DNA from: Cephalotrichum gorgonifer
Taxonomy: Eukaryota; Ascomycota; Sordariomycetes; Microascales; Microascaceae
DNA: 64,000 bases
Assembly (NCBI GenBank): GCA_900312665.1
Contig: ONZQ02000017.1
Span: 694,612 to 758,611 of the forward strand
Direction of reading: 5' to 3'
Part shown: positions 43,401-54,568 of the stretch, one piece after another
Position numbering within the stretch: the stretch's first letter is position 1
Layout: each line of letters starts with the position of its first letter
Made by a program: the position numbers and the translations under genes
The notes under the pieces: model-generated
Told to the model about the DNA's origin: nothing
Database searches by the model: none
What the model saw: the letters and a program-made list of their open reading frames with translations, nothing else

Positions 43401-46400
43401 GACAAGTCAGGCGCCGTCTACCCTCTCATATCCCTGCATCATGAGCAAGAAGGTATACAGCCCTCACTGGATCACGGCTTTTTCGCGGCGCAGAAAAATG
43501 TGTACGAGTACATGTATATTATATGGCTATATATCCAGGTGTCAGACTAGAAGGGGATATGGAGTAACACTCTGCACATATCCTGGTCTAGCGTGGACAA
43601 TCTACCAGTACTATGAGGGTCCGGTCCATATGATCTAGCAATAGGGTCCCCTCCCTATATAATACTATATAATAATACCCACAAAATCTGAAACGAGAAG
43701 GAAGGCATTCAGGGAGAGTTAATAAGAACCCACTATCCCAAAATAGAAAGAGAGAAATGGAACATAGTCGGGAAAAGGAAAGAGAGAAAGGAGAAAGAAA
43801 AGGAAACAAAAGAATAAAACAGGACAAAACTGAGTGGAGACCTTCGCAGAAGGGGGGGGGGGAGGGCGGTGCGCATGAATGGTGTTTCGATTTTCGCCGC
43901 GCGACCGGGGTTTCGTGCCGTCATCGCCTCTCCCTTCCACCCTTTTAACGTCGTATTAACTCTCTCATCCGGGCAAGCCACTCCGACGTAGTGCTCCGTC
44001 GCTTTGTGATCGGCAGAGGGAGGGGTGGAGGGGCTCACGAGGTGGGGAAGGGCACGAGGAAAGGTGGAGGGAACGTGAGGAAGGGCAACACCGGAGAATT
44101 TTTTCTGGCTCGGACGGGTCCCCTTTCGAGATCTTCTCCTCTGATGGGCCGGACAAAAAAAGGGGGAGGGGCTTAGCTGTATGAGTTAAAACAAAAAAGA
44201 GACGACTCGAATAAAAAGTCCGCCTTTCACGCACGATAGCCGTCTCTCTCTCCGCCTTCAGACCCGGGGGGAGGGACTGAAAGGGGAAAGGATGATATTA
44301 CCTACCCTCCATCCAAGAAGGGATGCTTGCATCCATCTCGATCCCTATCCGGGTACCCTTCTCGCCACCGAGAAAGCCGAATGCGGTCATGAGATGTGAC
44401 TTTTGACGAACCACCGATCGAAGCGGGCAAGTGTTCCCCCCTCCCGCCCATCTTCGACATATATCCCTTTCCGGTCGTGTGGAGGCTGGCCCCCCCCCGG
44501 TCGGGACTGGCGCGCTATTGGCCTACCTTTTCGTTCGCGCCCACCGATAAGCAGACGTGCGCTGCCGATCATTCATGCCTGGCTAGTCTAGCTCGGGGCT
44601 TCTAGTCAGGGGTATGAATGGTACTGGGGCGCGGTCAGCGAGGAGGGGTCAGCGTGGGATCCAATGGTGGGATGTGAAGTCATGGGCATGGGGATGGATG
44701 AGGAAGGGGGTAGGGAAGGGGAATGTGGTGGGCTGCGTGCGGCATGCATGCCCCTTTTCTTCTTCTTCTCCTTTCCCTTTTTTTTTCCTAACCCCCCTCC
44801 TTTTTATTTTATTTTATCTTTTTTGCGCTGTTTGTTTGGAACGGGCGTTATTCTGGAAGAATGGTGGTGCGTGGGGATCGTCAAGGCCGTGTACAAAACG
44901 AGCATCGTAGGTGGGACAGCTAAGGGAAGGAGAAGGGGGGGGGGGGCGGGGGGGGGGCAGACCTGAAAAGCCGATTTGTGGAGTATAAGCCTCCAGGAAT
45001 GCATCCCACCCACCCACACAGACTACTCTTCTTACTGGTGCTCATACTCTCCGCCTCCTTTCCCCCCAATCTGCTCCTCCCTGGAGGCGTCGGTATCTCC
45101 CGCCCTTTGCCCGGCTGGGCCCGTAGGTACAAAACAATAACAATCCTCCCTCGCGCCTGGGCTGTTTGTGGCGGGGCGGAGAACGAAACGATGGACACCT
45201 GTCACGAGGAACCCAAGTGTTCCAGAAATAAACATGTCAGTTCCTGTTTCCAGCAAGCCACTTTGCAGAATGGTCTCATCACAAGTAACTCGTACTTGCA
45301 CACAACTAGTTAAGGGAGGGGAGGAAACGGGCCCGGCGTGCCCCTTTATTGGACGGAGCAACTTCCATTCCCCACCACCCACTTCGCGTTTGGAAGCTCC
45401 TTCGGGGCCGGATATCCAGTCTAGCCTCGTGGGCTACATTCCCGTCGATAACTCGGACGTCGTACTTGTGTGACGTAGGAACGGTTGGCGATCAATCGCC
45501 GATGGGGGCTTGTAATACCCCCCCATACCGAATATGGAAGATGAAAGAAAGACGGGATGGATGTCAGACTGGATTGACCACACACACAAATTGTCGTCCG
45601 ATAATTTTCCTTCCTACCCAAAAGAGAAACGGGTGAGACACTGAGAGAAAAGAGGCGGAGCTCGCAGCCTGCAGCCTGCAGGCAAGCGCCCCGAAGAACC
45701 TGTCATGCAAGGTAAGTAGTACAAGTACTTCTACTTACTTGTGGATATTGCAGGGTGAGGAAAAGAAAGAGGGCAAAAAAGAATAAGAAAAGCAAGCAGC
45801 GGGTTTAGGGGAGCAGAAAGCGGGATAACATCCAGGTTGAATGAAGCCCGCCGCCGCTGCCGCCCTAGGCAGGCACGACCCAGCGTGACAAGTACCAGGG
45901 TACCTGTACTTGTACAAAGTATAATTCACCTCACCGCGCCGCTGCTTTCAGCGCTAAAAAGGGCAGCCACGGGGGCCCAAAAAGAGAACAGAAAAAAAAA
46001 GAAATGAAAGAAAGGAGAGAAACATACTACTACAAGAAGGTGCTACCCCCCACCCCCGAGACCCGGCGACTTCCGCATCATCGGTGAGCCCTTGCCAATC
46101 TTGGATATTTTCTCGTCAGGAACGAATCGACAAATGGGAGAAGGTGGGTCTGTCTCTTTTTCTCTCGATTTCATATTTACCCCGGATTTTCCAGTGAAAG
46201 CATTATCATACTTTGTATATACTATGATATTGGCGGTCTGGTATAATAGTAAGTTTCACATCATCGTACCTCGCACAAAAACCTCATTTCGGGATAACGT
46301 CACAATCAATGGGCTGCGGCCTCGCTACCTGGCTTTCTACCCCCCTTTTCCCCTCCTTCAACCATCTTGCGATCCGCTACTGCGGTCCGCTCCCCCCCTT

Positions 46401-48900
46401 CTCCTTTTCTTTTTTTCCCTTTCTGACCTTCCACTGTCCGTTTCCCACAAAGAACGTCGTACTCTTGTTAATCTGCGGCATAAATAAATCCCCGGAATAA
46501 GACGTTGTGGTTGTGCAGCGTATTACAAGTATTCATATCCGTTTTTCTTTCCTTTTTGTAATACATGTAAGGTACACGGGCTGGGAGGGTTGTCAAGTTT
46601 ACGCGAACGCGGCACGCGAAGGATGTCCCACAACAACATCGGACGAAAACAAATTGAAGAAGAAAAAAAGGGGAGTAGAGGTACAAGTGATACTGTGTCA
46701 CTTTGGCTCTCACGGAAACAAGTAGACTTGGTACGAGTACAAGTACCTCCACGGACCGGGTATTCTTGCGACACCACCCGGCACGACCACGACTAGGGCT
46801 GGGCGACCTACGGGCGCAAGGGAGAGAATCCGATCTGCCTGTGGGGCCGCGGGTGAAGGCGGGAAGAGCCTCTACGTACAAGTACTTATACGACGAGCTA
46901 TTAACAAGGAGGCTGAGACAAGTATTAATGGATGCAGCGTGTTATTATGCAAGCTGCAAGGTACCGCCAGGCACAGCCTGGCGGCAGCATCAAGGGAGCC
47001 GACAGGGGAGGGCTGCTCACTCGTTCCTGAAGTAGTGTGCCCGTCTAAGTACCCAGTACACAGACCTCATCGAGGCTCGCTGAGCTGGGGGAACAGGTAC
47101 AGGTACGGGCTGGCTGTTCGCTTCTCCCATCGCTGCTTGGCTCAAGAACGCCCAGGCGTTGCTTTTTCGATCTATCGGAGGAGATCGCTGCCCTACGAGC
47201 ACGAGCATAAGTATAGTATTCTACTCTTCCTGGATGGTTGCAGGCGTATCCGTATAGCTTGGCGCTCTGACACCCCTTGTAATTCCCTCGCTCGCCACTG
47301 ACGTAGGTAGCGGTGTCTTTCCCCATGGCGAGAACCGGACCACACAGACTAATCGTACCAGGAAGAAATACATACGTACTCGTATCAGTAATAAGAGTCT
47401 CAGATATTAGCGGTGTAAGCCAACAGGACGGATGGACTCTCATCGTCCCTCCCCTATTAATCACGGTGCGGATATACGGGTGTGAGTACGAGTACAAGAA
47501 AATCTCCTCGGTATGAACCCTACGAGCATATAGCACCCTCCCTCCCCAAGGGCCACGTGCAGAAACGGTAGCGAAATAAGGAGGGCTCTCACTATGCTTT
47601 GAGCACTCGGCAAGTGGTATCGAACCAGACTTCCACTCTCTCGAAAGTGCCAAGCCTGAGGCGGATAGAGAGGCATGCGCCGCCTGGGGGCGCGGCTTGA
47701 TATCTGCATCTGGTCATATCCCCGTCCAGGGAAGAATTCCTGTGTGTTTTGGGTCTCGCGTGGTCGTCTGTCTGTCTGGGGAGAGCTTGAAACGATCAAC
47801 AGAAGCCCTGACTCTTACGTCGTATTTAGTGCCACCTGCTGGGGTGGCGGTGGCATGTCTCACGAGCCAAACCGCAGACTTGTAACGGCGGTTTTGGTAT
47901 AATATCTCGGGGCATGCCGAGAGCGGCCTCAAACACTCGGCACTCCCTCCGAGTACCGCGCCCGCCGCCCTATACTCTACCCGAGTGCACGGCTGGTAAA
48001 GTTGCACCGGAGATTTGCACCGAAACATTGAAGAGGGCCGGAGACGGCACTTCGTTCAAGCCTCCCCCCTTTTCCCTGGCTGGGAGGCAGAGGCGTCCCA
48101 TCACGTACATGTATTAGCTGATTTTCGCGTCAGGTCTACGCCGACGTTCACTGATGCCGCCGGCAATTGGACCCGCCCTGGGATGGAGCTTGGGTCACGC
48201 GTGGGGTTTTGCTTTTCCGGTGAGGGAAGGTAATAACGTATAAACAGGTACGTGGAAGTCAACAAAGATGTTTACTCATGCGCGTGGTTCTCCATGGAGA
48301 GAAAATGTATGAGGCGTTGAAACAGTGAGGAACTAGCAGCGTGGGCCGTCCATCATGCGTCCAGCTACCCTTGTATCTGTACTCGTACGAGTTTCGGGCG
48401 GCGGCGGGGGCAGTGTAGGTTAGGTTTTGTTCATGTCATGTCTCAAAGGGGAAGACGCGTTTCGACAGTCTCCACGCGGTAAAAATAGAAGGACAGAAAG
48501 AGAAAGGAGAAAAAAAAAGTGGTGTCCGGGATCCTTTTCGGGTCCTTCACGGAGTTATTGAGGCGAACGAACTCATGAGGGCCGGTCGGTGGGGAGGACT
48601 TAGGCTGTTCGAGTACTACGTTGTAATACGTGTGTAGTAGGGAACGACGGGTATGCCGACACACGGGATGCGAGGCCCGCCGCGGAGGTCACGGTGGAAC
48701 CGGCGCGTACTACCCACTGTGGGGACCAGGGTGGCTACGATTGGCATGTACGGTGTGAGTAGGATGGTGCAGTAGGCCGGCAGACCGACCGACCGCCATC
48801 ACGCACTCGTCCCGGTACTGGCTGGTAGTGCTCGTTGTGGGCAGTTCGAGATGGTCAGTGTCTCGGTCGGCTCTGCCTTGACTGAGTCGTGAGGACTCAA
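43401..48900. other. Gene-poor region, part 2, rich in GTAC-type motifs
   Basis: No supported gene. Motifs such as GTACGAGTACA (43502), GTACAAGTACTT (45719), CTGTACTTGTACA (45905), GTACGAGTACAAGTACC (46733), CGTACAAGTACTT (46875), GAGTACGAGTACAAG (47486) and CTGTACTCGTACGAG (48377) recur. A perfect hairpin (9-bp arms CCGCCAGGC / GCCTGGCGG, loop ACA) lies at 46964-46984. G-runs occur at 43853-43862 and 44936-44958. Confidence 0.5.
44936..44958. repeat. Poly-G tract
   Basis: An almost pure run of about 22 G broken by a single C. It may form a four-stranded structure and is also a place where assembly or sequencing length may be wrong. Confidence 0.85.
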
Positions 48901-51900
48901 CAACTCGCTCAGCCAGTCGGTCTTTGTGAGACAGACAGGACAAGGGGGGGTATCTATTCTTGGAACCGAGCGTGTCAAGTCTTGAGCCCAGCCCAGCTCA
49001 GCCTTCGCGGATTCGGACGGAGTAGAATGGTACCTGTCCCGTGGATGCGGCGTCTCGATAATCTGCTTACTCGTAAGGGAGTTGTGTGTTCCTGGTCTCT
49101 CAGATATTCCATTCGTGGGAATTTCTCCCCGCCTCGAAATGCTCTCGACCACTTATTTCTACCGACCGCCCGCTGCGTGAGCGATTTAACCAGTTGGGGG
49201 GTCGCATTTTATGCCTCGTATGAGCGAAAGCCGTTCTGGCGTGGTATAATGGTACAGTCGACGAGTACACGCTACAAAGTCTGCATAATAATACGCGCTG
49301 GGTGTTCTCGGAAGGTGAGACCGGTCGATGGATCTGTTTGGCTCTGGAAGGTCCTTGCTTGCGATTGGACAGACAAGGAGTACTGTGCTGCAAGGCAGGT
49401 GCACCAGGCGCGGTTGTACCTGCATTCACTGGTTGAAAGGCGGAGGGCTCATGCGGGCCTGCGTTTTGCGAGGGTCCCGGGTACTTGTACTTTCGCCTCC
49501 GTGGACTTGTATATGCACGAGTCCATGGATCTTGAGCCAAGGGGGCGCCTAAAAAGAGATGTCTGAGGGTGGATCGAATTCACATTCAACCAACAGCATT
49601 TCGCCCGTCAATATGACGCTCCCAAGAGGATTATCCCTCCCCCGGGCCGAGTGGTCGGCTTTGCCAGCATCTCTGCCCGACGCTACCCCCGTTTCGGCGC
49701 GTTCGATGGGTTAGCGCTAGCGCTTGATCCTACCTATACAAGTGGTCTTTTCCTTGCCTTTGGGTCGAACCCCCCCTCCCAGGCCCTGGTGAGGTGAGAC
49801 CGCTCCGATCCTATGACTTCATTGCCTCCACCGGCGAAAAGTACAGAGCACGGGAACTCCAGTCAAATGCGTTCGATACGATGCCCCATGTCACGGGGGG
49901 GTCCTTAGCGTTGGTTGGTCTCTCACTCCGCTGCCCTTAGCTCGAGCGCCAAGACTTTTACCCCTGAGCTGGTGCAGCAAAGTGTGCCGTTCCGAGGTGT
50001 CATACTGTGTAAAGAACAATGATGCTGGAACAATACTTGCCCGAAGGAGGTGGGAGACACAGTGTCAGTCTCAGCCAGATTTTACCTAGCGCCAGTTTAG
50101 TCGCCGCTTTCTGTCATAGTCAACCCCGAGGCTTGCACTAGCGTCAGGAACGCGCAGAAATCGACATCCGGTCGCGCGATGGAAGAGACGAAACGGCCGG
50201 CTCGACACGGGGTAAATACAAGCAAGAAAATAAATAATTTTTTTGTCTCTCCTAAATTCTGACACCTATGCTAGACTAGGACTTCCTTTCGCAGTCGTGT
50301 TGAAACCTGGAGGAGCGGTTCCCCACTCCCTATTTGTAGGTACCCTCATAATACTCTTTCTCTAACGATGCTCACCCACTCGCACCTTCTAACAGGAGCT
50401 ATCCTGTGGCAAGAGATGCGTGTGGTCAGTCTCCTCGATACAATTCGGCCATTGTCATAGGTCGTATCCCCGATGGGGAGACTCCGCATAACAAACGAAT
50501 CCCCTTGGGGGACAGAACCCGGTACCCTGTACCTCCTCCCCCTTTCGGCATGGCGCCTTCCCAGTGCGGGCGGCCGCCCTCCCTCCCTCCCACAACGCCC
50601 CTTCCCAGGTTCTTGATCAACAATGCCGCTCGCTCACAGCTCGCGGTTGAGGGGGGAAGTCCCATCCTCCATCCCATCTATCCACTTTTCGACCATCAGG
50701 TCGACGCTGTTTTCGATGCTTTCTTCTCCTTCTTCCGGGATCCTATATTTAGTCCGGAGGACCTCGAGCTGTGGGCATGATGTCGCATTGAATTTGGGAT
50801 TTAGTGCACGGCACCAGAGTTTTGCGATACTGCTCGTACTCGTAACGTAGCACATTACTTGTAAAGCCGTGCACTTACCATGTGGAGAACGGTGCGATTC
50901 CCGCATGTTGTGGTGCTTGTGCGGGTCGTTCCACGCGATGCAATGCGCGCCTGCCCCCCTTTTCTGAGCAAAATGCAATGTGTGTGTTCATACGGAGTAC
51001 CGTGTACCCACGCCGGGCGCCACGTCGAACTCTCGTGACTCCGACACTGACCATCCTCGGGAGGTCTGAAAAATAATACGGGCAAAAATTCCAGTGTCTG
51101 GCGTGCACACGTTGGCGGCGTCGTCCGATCCCAAAGTTGTCCGCCATCCTTAACTCGTGGATCAAAAAGAAAACACCGGAAGACTGGATCCATTATATTC
51201 GGGGATCCTCCTGATGCTGCCATTCATAAGATGGTGCTGCATTGGTATCTGCTCCGAATAACAGCAGCTCACATGTCAGCGCCACGAACCCGACGATCGG
51301 AGGGTCCCCAACGCAAGTGGTGCCCAGAATAGACAAGCTCGCGACGCAGAGCCCTTGGTCAACGGACAGACGCTCCCTCGGATTTTTGGGACGAACATCC
51401 CTGGCCAAAAGACTGCCGGCCCCACCCACCAGTTAGGTCCATCCTTGCATGCTATGTACAAGTACAAGGTACCCGCATCTGGTGGTCCCCCCCCCACCCA
51501 CACACACACCTCGACATGGACCAGGTCTGGAAGACGGGTCAGGGGTTGTTCGGTCTTGGCTTGGCTTGGGTAGAGACAGAACTACCCACACACACACCCA
51601 TAGCACGGCGTCAGCCCGCCGGAGGATGAACCACCCACGAGCCGCCCACGCCCAGGGAACAGAACCCTTACCCCCTGTCCGTCCTGGAACTGGGTCGCCT
51701 GTCTCTGGTTGGCGGCGCCCCTCGGTGGGTTTCGCTGGACCCAAGAAGAAGCGGTGTCGTCCCACAGTCCCTCCCCCCCAGTCCCTGAGTGGCCTGTCGC
51801 AGGTTGGGACTTTGTGCTCCGTACCCCTACTTGTACTTGTATTACTATTACCAGGGTCCGCCGCCCACCACTTGGCCCTTGTTTCCCTCCTTTCCTTCCC

Positions 51901-52514
51901 CTTCTCTCCATCTATCCTCAGTATCGATCGTCCATCTCGAACCGTTCGAGGCCATTCATTTTTCTTTTGCCTTCTTGATCCCCCAGTCTTTCTTTTATAC
52001 ATTCTTTTTTTCTCTTCGCGTCACTCCTTTTTTTTCAAGGACGTCACAGCCAGACTAGGAATAACCCGTTCACTCCTTCCGGGTTTCCATTACACTCATT
52101 TTAGGCTTGACAACTTGCTTGCACGCTCTTCCGTCCGATTCGAACCCCGTTTTTTTACGACGCCTCTATCACCAATACTCAACCGCGGACAGGACGTCCA
52201 CTTCCTATCGCGAAGGATTAGGAACGACTCTCCCTTCTACGCCTCGCTCTTCTTCGGCATATTTTCTTTACTAGCCTCGTTCATTCCCTACCGGCTTACG
52301 ATATCTACTACGACGCGCTTACGGCGAACTTCGCGACATATCCACGACCGAGTTTCCATCAACTGGTTGTGAGCGAGGAAGACCCAACCTTATTGTCGAG
52401 CATTTACGCCGCGACTTATAATATACTTGTCGATTTGACCGTTCGAACCCCGAAACCGTGCAACCGATCGAACCTGCGCAAATCTCGCCAGTAAACTTTG
52501 GAGCCAAGCCAGTC
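48901..52514. other. Gene-poor region, part 3, and long upstream region of the homeobox gene
   Basis: No supported gene up to about 51.5 kb. 51480-51600 contains CA/CCCA repeats. 51850-52050 is CT- and T-rich and probably forms the promoter and 5' leader of the homeobox gene. In the frame of the homeobox ORF a TAA lies upstream at about 52422, so the first in-frame ATG is at 52515. Confidence 0.5.
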
Positions 52515-54568
52515 ATGGACCCGATCATGGAGTCGCAGGCAATCGCCTCAGCCTCCCCCGAGGCTCCTACCCCGACATCAATGTCGTTGTCCCCTGGCTC
52601 CGGCCTTACTCCGATCAAGACCGAGTCCTCGAACGACGCGAGATTGCAGGCCGGCCAGGGCCAGACTCCCTCGAGGAGACCGCCCCGGAAGAGCACCTTG
52701 ACTCAGCAGCAGAAGAATCAGAAGAGGCAGCGCGCGACCCAGGACCAGCTCACCACGCTGGAATTGGAGTTTAGCAAAAACCCTACTCCCACGGCCGAGG
52801 TGCGAGACCGCATAGCTGAGGAGATCAACATGACCCAGCGCTCTGTTCAGATCTGGTTCCAGAACAGGTGTGTGCTTCTTGAGTGGCTATAGGCTTCATT
52901 GTGGCCTTTTTTTTCTTTTGCTAACGAGGTTTGAACCTATATAGGCGTGCGAAAATCAAGTTGATGGCGAAGAGGCACCTCGAGAACGGCGAAGATCTAG
53001 ACTCGATCCCCGAGTCGATGCGTCAATATCTTGCCATGCAGGCCATTGAGTCCGGAAAGGGGCTTGCCGGCGGCTTATTGGGCCGTTCTGGACTTCTACC
53101 CTACGGCAACAACGGTATGCTCATGGGCGGTGACCCCACTGGCCAGAGCAAAGTTCGTAAGTCAATTGTCTCCCGATCCCCTAGGCGCGCGGTGGGAGAC
53201 CCCGCTGGCCATAATACGAGGTGGCTTGTAATGCTAACTCCCGACCTAGTCATCCAGCATCTCACCTGCCGTGCCTTGAGCATTGGTACATGGACTCGTG
53301 TCGGCCAGAACATGATGGACCTCATCGTCTTCTACTCTCCCGATAAGTGCACGATGACGTACTACATTAACAACGAGCAGGCGGGCTACAAGATCGAGTA
53401 CGCCTTCGCCTACATCAAGAACATCTACCTCGAGAACAACGAAGGCGATCCGGCCAAGCCCGCCGGCATCGTGATCGAGCTCAACCGTCCGCCCCACTTC
53501 TTCATGGACTCGAGCGCGAATGCACAAGGGTTCTACCAGGTGGCCGACTTCACCGAAGACATGCAGGCGTCTCGCTGCTTGGTCCATCGCCTGGGCGGTA
53601 GCCCGAAGGTGCTCAGCGGCCAGCTCGCCAAGCTCGTCTCCCTGGAATCGTTCATGAACCGCCACCTCCAGCAGCCGCATCAGCCGCCCATGTTCGAAAC
53701 GCACGCGCTGTCGGCGTCGGCCCCCGTGTCCCCTACCGCGCGGCCTTCCTCGCAACCGAACTTTGCGCAGCCGCACGTCGGCATGTACCAGGAATCCTGG
53801 GGCGCCCCTCCCAGCATCCAGCCCGGGATGCGCGGGCCCGGCCACAAGCGTCAAAGGAGTCGTTCCGTCCCCATGCCGGTCGACTTCTCGATGTTCCAAG
53901 CACCGATGCCATCTTTCTACATCCAGCAGCCTGGCGAGACATCACACCATCAGAGCAACCCCCAGATCTTCGCGCCGGTACCCCAGCAGCCGAGCGCCCC
54001 TGGCTCGAACCTGCGCATCGACACGCAAGCCGGGTTTGGTCTTGACATGCGCCAGTATCCCATGTCGGCGACAACCGCGTCACCGTCCGAGTTCTCGAGC
54101 CCGAACTACTTTGCGCAGGGGTCTGAGTCTACTCCTCTCCCGGTCAACACACCCTACAGCGCTACCTTCCTTTCGCCGATGCCCAACCCGGCGAACCTCG
54201 TAGCGCCCTCGGTCTCACCCCTCTCATTTAACGGCCCGACGGAGCCCTCGATTGTGGAGCAATCTCCTCCGCTCTCCATGATGGGACGGCCTGCATCTGC
54301 GGGAGGGTACCAGATGAACGAAGGGTCCTGCGCCGTCTCGGATGACGGCTCGGGCCTGAACGACATGTACTCGAAGCACAATCTCAACCTGCCGATGCAC
54401 CCCCACTCGCCGGTGCACTTCACTGAGCACCAGCAGACCGAGGCCGACATGAGCCAGTTGGTTCAGTTCGATTCGGCGGACCACTCGAGCTTATCACCGG
54501 AGGCGATGCCCCAGGGCACCCATCAGCAGCAAGTAATGCATCCGGCCACGCCACAGGCCGCGCAATAA
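52515..54568 (+). CDS. Homeobox transcription factor
   Basis: Three exons, 52515-52867, 52945-53156 and 53250-54568, 627 residues. Intron 1 (52868-52944, GTGTGT, CTAAC, ATAG) splits the homeodomain recognition helix at WFQNR and splicing gives WFQNRRAKIK. Intron 2 (53157-53249, GTAAGT, CTAAC, CTAG) is 93 nt and has no stop in frame. The homeodomain spans about residues 70-130, after a Lys/Arg-rich arm, and is of the typical 60-residue class rather than the TALE class. A second conserved region (about 190-290, TCRALSIGTWTRV, MMDLIVFYSPDK, YKIEYAFAYIKNI) is characteristic of one ascomycete homeobox group. The remainder is Pro/Ser/Gln-rich, as in activation domains. Fungal relatives control conidiation and morphogenesis; the specific role here is not readable. 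Confidence 0.92.

Noticed and set aside
47595..47655. tRNA-like segment with GTGGTAT and CCAGACTTCCA
   Set aside because: Resembles the D arm and anticodon arm of a glycine tRNA, but the anticodon stem does not pair and no T arm or B box follows.
49255..49330. A-box-like TGGTATAATGG
   Set aside because: Matches an A-box pattern but no B box or clover-leaf pairing follows.
47045..49566. Open frames of about 200 codons on both strands (47045-47653 minus, 48889-49566 plus)
   Set aside because: Composition is not protein-like, there are no domain motifs, and no supporting splice structure.
49915..49985. Possible minus-strand tRNA with an AGCTCAGGGGTA box
   Set aside because: An A-box-like stretch and one stem are present, but the loop has 8 bases and there is no B box.
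51449..52372. 307-codon plus-strand frame upstream of the homeobox gene
   Set aside because: Begins in CA-rich repeats, Ser/Pro/Leu-rich with no motif; more likely promoter and leader. An upstream ORF role cannot be excluded.
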